Shown in pieces: positions 7,352 through 15,025 of a stretch of 34,933 bases of DNA (position 1 is the first letter of the stretch; the number at the start of each line of letters is the position of its first letter). A model generated the notes under the pieces. The model did not search any database and was not told the origin of the DNA. It saw nothing but the letters and a program-made list of their open reading frames with translations. The position numbers and the translations under genes are program-made. The stretch is from Compostibacillus humi (GTDB lineage: Bacteria; Bacillota; Bacilli; Bacillales; Amphibacillaceae): positions 1 through 34,933 of the forward strand of contig NZ_BMEV01000034.1 in the NCBI RefSeq assembly GCF_014637175.1, read 5' to 3'.

Positions 7352-7572
7352 AGGATGTCCGGAGATTTTTATTAAAAAAACCGTTGTTTTGTCGATTTCA
7401 ACAAAAATAAATTACATCGGGAAAAATTTACTTATAAAGACAATAAAATTACACCGGACAGTTAGCAATTTTTTCCTCCCTCTATATACTTATCCTTAAC
7501 TATCCTTTTTATGCATAGGAATTCGAGCAAACAAAAGATAAACGTAAAAACGGGATTAATTTTCAGTTATTC
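7352..7572. other. Gap where alr lies in B. subtilis
   Basis: No open frame of note and no remnant of alanine racemase that I can recognise. The stretch contains two near-identical pieces, AAATTACATCGG and AAATTACACCGG, about 40 bp apart, and TGTCCGG in opposite orientations near its two ends. Neither is explained. Confidence 0.4.
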
Positions 7573-7611
7573 ACAAAAAAAAGCAGACCCTCCATAACTT
7601 GAGCCTGCTTT
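7573..7611 (-). terminator. Terminator after the ydcC-type gene
   Basis: On the minus strand, AGCAGGCTC pairs with GGGTCTGCT (two wobbles) around a 9-10 nt loop, followed by eight T. It closes the acpS-nnr-ydcC unit. Confidence 0.85.
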
Positions 7612-7616
7612 CCCCT

Positions 7617-8651
7617 TTATTTAACAATTTGATTTTGTACTGCTTTGCTTTGTATTGATTGGGCAACTTCAATCATTTCCTCCTGGGTTAATTCATCACT
7701 TGCAAGGATATAATTAACACCTTCATAGGTCCACTCTAACTTGTTATTTGATAATGCAGCAACGGCATTCCCTAAATTTACAATATCTCCTTTTACCTCT
7801 TTAGGCATATTCATCGCCGGAATTGCTCCTACCCGTTCTTGTACTAATGTAAAATTCTTTTCACCATCAAAGGTTAAAATTACCCGTTTTCCATTGTCCA
7901 AAATGACATCTTTTTGCTCTACTAACTCTGCACCAGCAGTAAATTCCGGCAATATGACTTCAAGGACTTCTGTCGTTCCAGGTCCAGAAACTGGTTTTAG
8001 GGCATCTTTTGCCGCCATATTCTTTTCCATGGAAAAATCGTCTTTGGCAAAGCTTGGGTTTAGTTCAAAGGAAGTAAACTTTACTTCTACAAGCACGTGG
8101 TCATCTTTATCCAAAATCCGGACGAGGTTCGGAGTTAAGCTTTTCTTGTCCAAAAATATTTCCTGAAATGGCAAGTTGTTATTGCTTTGATAGTTTGTCT
8201 TTGTACGAAACTTATAATCTGTTTCTGTTACTTCAAAAGCAGCATCCGCATCGCTCATAATATCTTTCGCTAAAGATTGGTATAAATATGGCTGACTGCC
8301 ATTTTCCGGCCATTCGGTTTGGAATTTGAAACTTTTATCCAGTGAAGGAGTTAATACAAACACCCCGTCCTTATTCTTTAAAATAATTTGGCCTCCGTCT
8401 TCATCCTTATCATTAGAAAGCCGAACCCGATAATTATCATCTTTTTGGTGCCATATGTCGATTAAATATTTCTGTTCTTCCTGACCAGTATTCATCGTCA
8501 TTTCTGCTTTTGCTTTATATCCAGTCAGCTTATCCAAATTTTCCTCTAAATCCTTCGCCACATCTTCCTTAGATTTTGCGCCGCACGCAGCTAATACGAA
8601 AACGATACAAACAAGAACGAGTATTTTCCAGTTGAATCGATTTTGTCTCAT
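7617..8651 (-). CDS. YdcC-type lipoprotein with LolA-like fold
   Basis: About 344 residues from the preferred ATG at 8651 (GGGAG eight nt upstream; another ATG lies at 8657). A lipoprotein signal peptide ends in LAACG, so the mature Cys should be lipidated and the protein anchored outside the membrane. The remainder resembles the outer-membrane lipoprotein-sorting (LolA-like) domain found in sporulation and germination proteins of Firmicutes. In B. subtilis ydcC sits in the same place after acpS and is sporulation-associated. The exact function is not known to me. Confidence 0.85.
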   Translation of the reverse strand: MRQNRFNWKILVLVCIVFVLAACGAKSKEDVAKDLEENLDKLTGYKAKAEMTMNTGQEEQKYLIDIWHQKDDNYRVRLSNDKDEDGGQIILKNKDGVFVLTPSLDKSFKFQTEWPENGSQPYLYQSLAKDIMSDADAAFEVTETDYKFRTKTNYQSNNNLPFQEIFLDKKSLTPNLVRILDKDDHVLVEVKFTSFELNPSFAKDDFSMEKNMAAKDALKPVSGPGTTEVLEVILPEFTAGAELVEQKDVILDNGKRVILTFDGEKNFTLVQERVGAIPAMNMPKEVKGDIVNLGNAVAALSNNKLEWTYEGVNYILASDELTQEEMIEVAQSIQSKAVQNQIVK

Positions 8652-8690
8652 GAACATATCTCCCTTGTCTTAAAACATCAGGGAACTGGA

Positions 8691-10214
8691 TCACAACGAA
8701 TTGGAAATGGTACGATATGCATCCGGTATGCCTTCAATCACGTCCGTTGCCAGCAGGTCATAGTAAGTATGCCCCTTATCGATTTGTAAGTCTGCCGCCT
8801 TCCCATGAATAAAGCATGCATTGCAAATAGCAGTAAACAGCGGCTGCTTTTGCATTACCATGGCAAGAATGATGCCGGTTAAAACGTCGCCGCTGCCGCC
8901 TTTGGCAAGCCCTTGATTTCCAGTGTCATTGACAGCTTGTATACTTTCCGGCGAAGTTATAACCGTATGTTTTCCTTTCAGCACGACATAGACTCCATAT
9001 TTTTCTGCAAAGGCCGCTGAAAAATAAAAAGGTTTTAAGAGCACGTCTTTCACTGATACATCTAATAGCCTGGCCATTTCCTTTGGATGGGGAGTAATTA
9101 CCGTCGGGAAGGACCGTTCTTTTAGCAAATTTAGATGGGATGTCAGATGATGCAATCCATCCGCATCGATAATTAACGGGCACTTAGCCTGCTCTACGAT
9201 TTGTGCTACAAATTTTCCTGACTCCTCAAATCTTCCCATTCCAATTCCGATAGCTATTGCATTGAAGGCATCTAATTGCAGTTTGGATGGAATAATCCAT
9301 CCTTCTTTTTCCTCAAGGGGAAAACACATTGCTTCAGGACAATGGGCTTGGATTGCTGAAAAGGCGGACGGGACGGTAGCTGCAGTAATTAAACCGGCAC
9401 CTGCTCTTAATGCTGCCTTTGCTGTCATAGTAATTGCTCCCGGCATCATCAAGCTTCCTCCAATAATCAGTCCCCGCCCATGGTGGCCTTTATGGGCGTA
9501 TGGATCCCGATTAGGCAATGTTTCCATTGCAGCGTTTTTATTCCAATGTTTCCTTCTTGTAAACTTCTCCATTACCCGCGGGAGGAACCCGATCGATACG
9601 ACTTGCCATTTCCCATAATAAGGTGCGGTATGAGGGAGAAAGGCACTAACTTTTGGCGCTCCGACAACAAAGGTTTGATCTGCCTTTACTGCCGTAAATT
9701 CCGATAACCCTTCATCTGCCGGTAATCCACTTGGAATATCAACGGAAAAAATAACCGCATTGGAATCATTAATAAGCTGCACCACATCTTTAATAGGTTG
9801 CCTTAGCGGGCCTTTTGTTCCGATTCCTAAAACGGCATCGATGATGATATCGGTATTTCGAATAATATTGTTGAGTTCGGTTTTCGATGGTGTCGTAATT
9901 ACAGTACCGCCGCATCGAATAAGAACTTGCTTATGGTAGAAGGCATCGCCGGTAATCTTTTCATCTGGAACAACTTGAACTGCCCGCAAATCGTAATTTT
10001 CTTCCAGCAATGTTCTCGCTATGACAAATCCGTCTCCGCCGTTATTGCCTGGTCCGATAAAAATCGTGATGCATTCGTCTTTCCTAATGAGCTGTTTTAT
10101 TTTTTCCGCAATCGCCCTCCCGGCATTTTCCATTAATATTTTTCCTTCCAAGCCTATAGTATCCATCGTGTAGCGATCAATATCGTACATTTCCTTCGCA
10201 GTGACAATAAACAC
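8691..10214 (-). CDS. nnr: Bifunctional NAD(P)HX epimerase / ADP-dependent dehydratase
   Basis: About 507 residues from a GTG at 10214, chosen because AGGAGGG lies six nt upstream; the frame is open to 10268. The N-terminal epimerase domain shows MENAGRAIAE and GPGNNGGDGFVIA. The C-terminal ribokinase-like dehydratase domain shows HKGHHGRGLIIGGS and NQGLAKGGSGDVLTG with its catalytic Asp. The enzyme repairs hydrated, damaged NADH and NADPH. It lies between acpS and ydcC on the same strand. Other Bacillaceae also carry it here, whereas B. subtilis does not. Confidence 0.94.
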   Translation of the reverse strand: MFIVTAKEMYDIDRYTMDTIGLEGKILMENAGRAIAEKIKQLIRKDECITIFIGPGNNGGDGFVIARTLLEENYDLRAVQVVPDEKITGDAFYHKQVLIRCGGTVITTPSKTELNNIIRNTDIIIDAVLGIGTKGPLRQPIKDVVQLINDSNAVIFSVDIPSGLPADEGLSEFTAVKADQTFVVGAPKVSAFLPHTAPYYGKWQVVSIGFLPRVMEKFTRRKHWNKNAAMETLPNRDPYAHKGHHGRGLIIGGSLMMPGAITMTAKAALRAGAGLITAATVPSAFSAIQAHCPEAMCFPLEEKEGWIIPSKLQLDAFNAIAIGIGMGRFEESGKFVAQIVEQAKCPLIIDADGLHHLTSHLNLLKERSFPTVITPHPKEMARLLDVSVKDVLLKPFYFSAAFAEKYGVYVVLKGKHTVITSPESIQAVNDTGNQGLAKGGSGDVLTGIILAMVMQKQPLFTAICNACFIHGKAADLQIDKGHTYYDLLATDVIEGIPDAYRTISNSL

Positions 10215-10287
10215 ATTGTTCCCTCCTGCTGCTTTACAATATATGAGACAACCCCGGCAAATATGCAATGAGAATATTAAGAATCTG

Positions 10288-10644
10288 TTACTTCGTAATG
10301 ATGGCCTGCGCTACGGCATACTCCTTGCTATGGGAAATGGAGAGAAAAATCTGATACCCTTCATATCCCCGAATCTTCGCCTGTGGTGCGCCATGCTGAT
10401 CATTTACAATTTCCATATGCTGAAAACTAAGCCTTCCGACACCTTTGCCCAACGCTTTTGCCATCGCTTCCTTTGCTGCAAATCTACCAGCGAGAAACTC
10501 TACTCTTCTTCCCATTTTTTCTAAGGAATAAAACAATTCTTTTTCTCTTTCCGTCAAAACCCGTTCGGCCAGACGGCTGCCTCTTTCTAAGCTTTTCTGA
10601 ATACGATGAAGTTCAATAATATCAATACCTATTCCGACTATCAT
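10288..10644 (-). CDS. acpS: Holo-[acyl-carrier-protein] synthase AcpS
   Basis: 118 residues, the normal size of trimeric AcpS. It transfers 4'-phosphopantetheine from CoA to the acyl carrier protein in fatty-acid synthesis. The magnesium-binding Asp8 is in [12 protein letters not shown] and Glu59 in [13 protein letters not shown] ribosome binding site AAAGGA precedes the ATG. It is the first gene of the minus-strand unit acpS-nnr-ydcC, in the same relative position as in B. subtilis. Confidence 0.97.
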   Translation of the reverse strand: MIVGIGIDIIELHRIQKSLERGSRLAERVLTEREKELFYSLEKMGRRVEFLAGRFAAKEAMAKALGKGVGRLSFQHMEIVNDQHGAPQAKIRGYEGYQIFLSISHSKEYAVAQAIITK

Positions 10645-10765
10645 TTTCTATCCTTTCTTGACTTCTCCGAATGGTCATCGATGTATATTTTCTGTATTAT
10701 TATAATAATAGTATCTATAATTTAATAAAATTGAAAACCTTTTACTTGGAGGGATCTCCCTATTC

Positions 10766-11533
10766 ATGTTTATTCGCAATGAACGAAGTGTAAAAGAATT
10801 TATGGAATTATACCCCGTCGTTTCGATTCTTGTCATAATCCATTTAGGCCTTTGGCTAATCATAAATGCTTTGCAATTGCCTTTTGGATTAATGATTAGG
10901 GATTTAGGGGTAGGGGTGAATTTTCTTATTGCTCAAGGAGAATATTGGCGGCTAATTACTCCTGTTTTTCTTCATGGTGACTTAATGCACGCTTTATTCA
11001 ATTCCTTCTCCCTCGTCCTTTTTGGACCAGCATTGGAGCAGATGCTTGGCAAAGGAAAGTTTCTCTTCGCTTATTTCGGGGCGGCTTTTATTGCCAATGT
11101 GGCTACCTTTTTATTTGAGCCTTTAGGCTATGCCCATTTAGGTGCCTCAGGGGCAATTTTTGGCCTGTTCGGAGTATATGTATTTATGATTTCCTTTCGC
11201 AAACATTTGATTGACGAAGGAAGTGCACAAATTGTAACGACCATTTTCATCATCGGTCTAATTATGACGTTTATTCGTCCGAATATTAATATCCAAGCCC
11301 ATATTTTCGGATTTATCGGCGGCTTTTTAATTGCGCCCCTTATTTTGAACAACGTCCGGCCTTACTCCCCCTGGCGAAGGCCCAGGAGAACATACGACTA
11401 TGATGATGGAGAGATTCAATTTGATCCGAACCGGTGGCAGAAACGCCGGCTCATTCCAGATAAGGTGCGAAAAAATTGGCTTTGGATTATTATCGGGGTC
11501 CTCGCCTTGCTCGGACTTCTGAGCAGATTGTAA
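10766..11533 (+). CDS. Rhomboid family intramembrane serine protease (YdcA type)
   Basis: 255 residues with six or more hydrophobic segments. The rhomboid catalytic dyad is visible as Ser128 in GASGAIFG and His179 in QAHIFGFIGG, and the oxyanion motif HALFN lies at 75-79. The C-terminal part carries a charged cytoplasmic loop and one extra membrane segment ending near the C terminus. Rhomboids cleave membrane proteins within the bilayer; the substrate is unknown. The start codon lies 13 nt after GGAGG, a rather long spacing. It is divergent from acpS across an A+T-rich gap and is the counterpart of ydcA in the B. subtilis order. Confidence 0.92.
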   Translation: MFIRNERSVKEFMELYPVVSILVIIHLGLWLIINALQLPFGLMIRDLGVGVNFLIAQGEYWRLITPVFLHGDLMHALFNSFSLVLFGPALEQMLGKGKFLFAYFGAAFIANVATFLFEPLGYAHLGASGAIFGLFGVYVFMISFRKHLIDEGSAQIVTTIFIIGLIMTFIRPNINIQAHIFGFIGGFLIAPLILNNVRPYSPWRRPRRTYDYDDGEIQFDPNRWQKRRLIPDKVRKNWLWIIIGVLALLGLLSRL

Positions 11534-11534
11534 T

Positions 11535-11569
11535 AAAAGGCGCCTGGTTTGATAGCCAGGCGCCTTTTT
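11535..11569. terminator. Bidirectional terminator between rhomboid gene and ydbT
   Basis: AAAAGGCGCCTGG pairs perfectly with CCAGGCGCCTTTT around an 8-nt loop, with T runs both ways. It overlaps the last codon of ydbT. Confidence 0.92.
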
Positions 11570-12989
11570 ATCTGTTGTTCTGAAAAGAATACCAATCGGA
11601 TAAAATATTTGTATCCGCTTCATCCAGCTCCTTCAATTTATAATTTGCGGAACCTTCTCTGGCAATAATCGATATTTTGACCGTAGCAAGCTGTTCCTTC
11701 CGCTGAAGGAAATGCTGTTTATTCTCCATGCTCTGAATCCGTTTCTTATAGAGCAGAACCGTCATTTTGCTTAAGACACGAAACTGAATAACTACCCGTT
11801 CTCCTTTGATGTGAAACCCACAATCCTTCGACCGCAAATATCCGAAATAAACTGAGATTACGAGCAATAGGATAAACAGCCAGCTATACTTCGGAATGAA
11901 AAACATGCTCCCTCCAGCTAATATGAAAAATAATACACTTCCCCGAAACAGATAATATTTGATCCCGCGTTTGGGAATCGTGGTCAGTCTTTCTTCGGGG
12001 ATTGTATAATCCGGCAAAAAGTGCTGCAAAAAGCGCTTCACTTCCCCCTTTTTCATAATGGGGAACAAAAGCGTCGAAAAGTCTTCTCCGTTATCTAAAC
12101 TGCTTCCTGCCACTTCTGCAAATACAGCAACATAACCTAAAGGCTGGCGAATGATGCTTTCTTTTATTCCGACAGCCTGTATTCTTTTTAATGGAATGGT
12201 AGCATGTTTTTTCACCAGTAATCCTCTCGTAATGACCAGTTCATTTTCCGTTTTCGTAATCGTAAAGTTCCAATACTTTAGAACAGTCCCAACAATACCC
12301 AATATCCATATAAAAATAAGAACAGCAGCCGCTAATAGAATAATATATGTAACGCTTAAGCCAATGAGCCAGGCAACCGTTTGATCATAAAAATGATCGG
12401 GAATAATTTGTTCTATCTCGCTAAAAACAGCGGCCAACAGTGCCAGAATAACCCCTGTACTGCCAGAGGTTGCACCGGCTAGAAACAAATCTTTATTCGC
12501 TATATTCTTCGAGGCCGGTTTCTGTTTAGGCTGTTCTTCTTGAATGCTGCTTCCTTTAAACCTTTCCCTTATTTTTTCCCCTTCCGCTAATTTTACTGCT
12601 TGTAAAGAAGCCTCCGTATCCGTTCCGCTTCCCGCTGTTTCAATTTCTACTTTTACAAGATGGAAGATTTGATGAATCGGGTTTGCGGACAGGTCTATGG
12701 ACTGAATCCGATGTTTGGAAATGTAGCGTTTTTTTCGAATAAATATGCCGTATTCGATACGAAATTCATCTTCCCCAATCTGGTAGGTGAATCGGTACCA
12801 TTTTAGAATGCTAATGGTTAGCAAAACAAAAATAAACAGTAATACTAAGAGAGAATAGTAGATCAATCCTTCCCCTTTAATTGTAATTAACCCGATGAGA
12901 AGATAGATAACCCAACCTTTCAGCAGCTTAAAAAATTGAAATAGAATTGCTGCAGGATGCAAGCGGCGCACTTTAGACATCATCTTCAT
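11568..12989 (-). CDS. ydbT: PH-domain membrane protein YdbT
   Basis: Up to 473 residues. It has several membrane segments and repeated bacterial PH (bPH2, formerly DUF304) domains, seen in parallel motifs such as YRFTYQIGEDEFRIEYGIFIRKK, FTITKTENELVITRGLLVKK and FHIKGERVVIQFRVLSKM, each followed by an RIQS/RIQA segment. The YdbS/YdbT pair is linked to protection against certain antimicrobial peptides in some Bacillus. The start is ambiguous: ATGs at 12989, 12983 and 12980, with AAGGGTGG best spaced for the latter two. The gene overlaps the end of ydbS, so the two are translationally coupled. Confidence 0.9.
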   Translation of the reverse strand: MKMMSKVRRLHPAAILFQFFKLLKGWVIYLLIGLITIKGEGLIYYSLLVLLFIFVLLTISILKWYRFTYQIGEDEFRIEYGIFIRKKRYISKHRIQSIDLSANPIHQIFHLVKVEIETAGSGTDTEASLQAVKLAEGEKIRERFKGSSIQEEQPKQKPASKNIANKDLFLAGATSGSTGVILALLAAVFSEIEQIIPDHFYDQTVAWLIGLSVTYIILLAAAVLIFIWILGIVGTVLKYWNFTITKTENELVITRGLLVKKHATIPLKRIQAVGIKESIIRQPLGYVAVFAEVAGSSLDNGEDFSTLLFPIMKKGEVKRFLQHFLPDYTIPEERLTTIPKRGIKYYLFRGSVLFFILAGGSMFFIPKYSWLFILLLVISVYFGYLRSKDCGFHIKGERVVIQFRVLSKMTVLLYKKRIQSMENKQHFLQRKEQLATVKISIIAREGSANYKLKELDEADTNILSDWYSFQNNR

Positions 12990-13452
12990 CCACCCTTGCT
13001 AAACGGGAAATACGGTCGCGAAGTTCGTAAGCATTTTCCTCATCCAGCGCAGGTATTTCATGTGTTGTTGCAGCGGTAGATATAGTCACACTCGCCAGAT
13101 GAAATTTTTTCAAAATCGGGCCTTGCTTCGTATCCACATGCTGCACCCGGATCATCGGCACCAATGTTTGCGACAAGATTAGAATTCCATGCTGTATGTA
13201 TATCTCTTGTTCAAATACTTCATAACGCCACCTTTCCCAACGCTTTTTCGGCAATAAAACAATAAACAAGTAAGTACAAACGATATTAATCACGATGGCC
13301 GCGATAATAATCCAGAATGGCCAAGCAAAAAACCAGATAATAATACCGGCAATTATTGCGATTAGCCAAAGAATCCCTATATAAATCGATGCAGTAATTT
13401 TCCACGCTTTCACCGCATCTGCTGAAATTCGATGTTTTGGCGGTTCCCGCAT
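12973..13452 (-). CDS. ydbS: PH-domain membrane protein YdbS
   Basis: 159 residues with two membrane segments (about 20-65) and one C-terminal bPH2 domain (about 75-150, including YEVFEQEIYIQHGILI and VPMIRVQHVDTKQGP). A strong ribosome binding site GGGGGAG precedes the ATG. It overlaps ydbT by up to 17 bp. The ydbS-ydbT pair is conserved downstream of cshA in B. subtilis; here about 1.5 kb with the NERD module lies between cshA and ydbS. Confidence 0.9.
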   Translation of the reverse strand: MREPPKHRISADAVKAWKITASIYIGILWLIAIIAGIIIWFFAWPFWIIIAAIVINIVCTYLFIVLLPKKRWERWRYEVFEQEIYIQHGILILSQTLVPMIRVQHVDTKQGPILKKFHLASVTISTAATTHEIPALDEENAYELRDRISRLARVDEDDV

Positions 13453-13530
13453 GTTTTCTCCCCCTCTTTTCGTTTGTCATTGTAATACGGATAATTGTTC
13501 AATTGGTTTCTAATTTGTTGACAAGCCGTT

Positions 13531-13825
13531 TGGAAGATTGATCTATCATTTGGAAGATTTATTCTTCATTTGGAGGAATTGTCACGTTTTTGGACGATTC
13601 ACCTAAAATTAGAAGGCACATATTTTATATATTTGGCTGATTTATTAGCGATTTGGAAGATTCTAAAGCTGTATGGAAGATTGATCTTTCTTTTGGAAGA
13701 TTACATCGTTCATTTGGAAGATTCTGTACCAAATTTGGACGATTCTTTTCTCATTTTGGAAGAATATTACGCTTCAAGGAAGATTTACACCTCATATGGA
13801 TGATTGTTTAATTTCATGGAAGATT
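13531..13825 (+). repeat. Phased array of about 15 TGGAAGATT motifs, 20-21 bp period
   Basis: Motif starts: 13531, 13551, 13571, 13591, 13610, 13634, 13654, 13674, 13694, 13715, 13736, 13757, 13777, 13797 and 13817. Seven copies are exact TGGAAGATT, five have one mismatch, two have two, and the one at 13610 is degenerate. Most are preceded by TT. The intervening 11-12 bp differ freely, so this is not an ordinary tandem duplication: only the 9-11 bp core is kept. The step equals two helical turns, placing every motif on the same DNA face. The period is not a multiple of three, so the array does not encode a repeat protein. All copies point toward the NERD gene, which starts about 105 bp after the last one. 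Confidence 0.9.
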
Positions 13826-13853
13826 CCTCAACACAAAGTGTAAATCTTTCCAT
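13816..13853 (+). other. Hairpin closing the TGGAAGATT array
   Basis: The last motif, ATGGAAGATT, can pair with an inverted, one-base-bulged copy, AATCTTTCCAT (13843-13853). An inner ACAC/GTGT stem stands around AAA. No T tract follows on the plus strand, so it is not an obvious terminator. It may be a processing or protein-binding boundary of the array. Confidence 0.6.
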
Positions 13854-13929
13854 ATTAAAAAAGGGTTTCCTCATAATTTGTCGAAATCAAAAAATAATAT
13901 GAATTTATATTAAAGGAGTTGATTTTTTA

Positions 13930-14958
13930 GTGATAAGGCAAAGAAAAAAACCTTATTCATTACTTTGTTATGAAGCATTATTTAGAAGGTTAAAAAATAA
14001 ATACAGGCAAAGTCATGCAGTTCATCAGGATTATGCTAACGTTTTATCTGGATATCTTGGTGAACGGCAAGTTGATTATATATTAAGTGCAACTCCGACG
14101 TATTTTTCCCACGCTTACCAGGGCCTTCGATTAAAAAATCACCAACATTATTTCCAAATGGACACCGTTTTATTGTCTAATAAGTTTATACTTATCATTG
14201 AAATAAAAAATTGGAAAGGTGTATTGACGTACCATTCCAACTTAAAAAATATTACCCAAATATATAATAATACCGAGAAGAGTTATCGAAACCCTATTAC
14301 ACAAGTAGAGGCCCATAAACTTCAATTAGAATATTGGCTGCAGCAAATGCTCGGTATATATGGTGTTCCCATTGAGACATTAGTAGTGATAAGCGATTCT
14401 GCCACCATCCTTAAAAACCCTCAAGAAGATCCTCAATTTTATAATACTGTCATTTATGCCGACAATCTGCCTTCCAAGTTAGATGAATTGTGGAAAAAAT
14501 ATCCTAAAAGCAGTTTAACAAACTCACAGCTAAGGGAAATTCACAGTCATTTTTTAAAGTACAATGACGACTATCAGCCCGATTTAATCCGTCTTTACAA
14601 CCTTGATAAAAGCCATTTAATTCACGGGATTGAATGTGCTAAATGCGGACAATATCCGATGACAAGAGTCCATGGAAAATGGTATTGCATACATTGCTCC
14701 TTTACAGATAAGCTCGCACACGAAAGGGTCATATTAGATTATTTTCTCTTATTTAAACCAACGATAACAAATAAAGATTGCCGAGAATTCCTTCAAATAG
14801 AATCTCCAAAAGTAGCCTATTCCCTTTTACAATCGATGAAACTAAATAAATCAGGGGAACATCGAGGCCGTGAATACCATGCTCCGAAACTGGAAGATTA
14901 TCCCCAACATTCCCATATTCCATGGAAGATGGAGACCACACTCAATGTCACCTTTTAG
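13930..14958 (+). CDS. NERD-domain protein with zinc ribbon and possible C-terminal HTH
   Basis: 342 residues from a GTG start; AAAGGAG lies about 11 nt upstream. The NERD (nuclease-related) domain spans roughly 35-155, with G44-E45, Asp78 in FQMDTVLLS and E91-x-K93 in EIKNWKG, which match the conserved acidic/lysine core of this restriction-endonuclease-like fold. A four-cysteine zinc ribbon follows (Cys236, Cys239, Cys253, Cys256). The last 70 residues (TNKDCREFLQIESPKVAYSLL) look like a small winged or plain HTH. The family's biochemical role is not established. It lies immediately after the phased TGGAAGATT array, and two further copies of that motif occur inside its own 3' end (14891 and 14923). 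By eye it is more A+T-rich than its neighbours, which suggests transfer. Confidence 0.85.
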   Translation: MIRQRKKPYSLLCYEALFRRLKNKYRQSHAVHQDYANVLSGYLGERQVDYILSATPTYFSHAYQGLRLKNHQHYFQMDTVLLSNKFILIIEIKNWKGVLTYHSNLKNITQIYNNTEKSYRNPITQVEAHKLQLEYWLQQMLGIYGVPIETLVVISDSATILKNPQEDPQFYNTVIYADNLPSKLDELWKKYPKSSLTNSQLREIHSHFLKYNDDYQPDLIRLYNLDKSHLIHGIECAKCGQYPMTRVHGKWYCIHCSFTDKLAHERVILDYFLLFKPTITNKDCREFLQIESPKVAYSLLQSMKLNKSGEHRGREYHAPKLEDYPQHSHIPWKMETTLNVTF

Positions 14959-14986
14959 GAAGCGAGGCATTTAAGATAATAATACA

Positions 14987-15016
14987 AAAGGCTCTATCAT
15001 CTTAGATAGAGCCTTT
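14987..15016. terminator. Bidirectional terminator between NERD gene and cshA
   Basis: AAAGGCTCTATC pairs with GATAGAGCCTTT around a 6-nt loop. The convergent NERD and cshA genes both end beside it. Confidence 0.88.
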
Positions 15017-15025
15017 CCTAATACT

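Noticed and set aside
7741-8166. 141-codon plus-strand frame inside the ydcC-type gene
   Set aside because: Antisense to a clear lipoprotein gene, with no ribosome binding site or recognisable motif.
13518-13546. A TTGACA promoter at the start of the TGGAAGATT array
   Set aside because: TTGACA at 13518 is perfect, but at 16-18 bp the -10 would be ATCTAT or TCTATC, which is poor, so no promoter is called.
13570-13803. Open frame across the TGGAAGATT array that reads as a repetitive, Trp/Leu-rich small protein
   Set aside because: The 20-bp period rotates the reading frame, there is no ribosome binding site, and the conserved unit is at DNA level, so this is not a repeat protein.
13531-13825. 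CRISPR array
   Set aside because: The conserved unit is only 9-11 bp with 11-bp spacers and no cas genes are present; CRISPR repeats and spacers are each over 20 bp.
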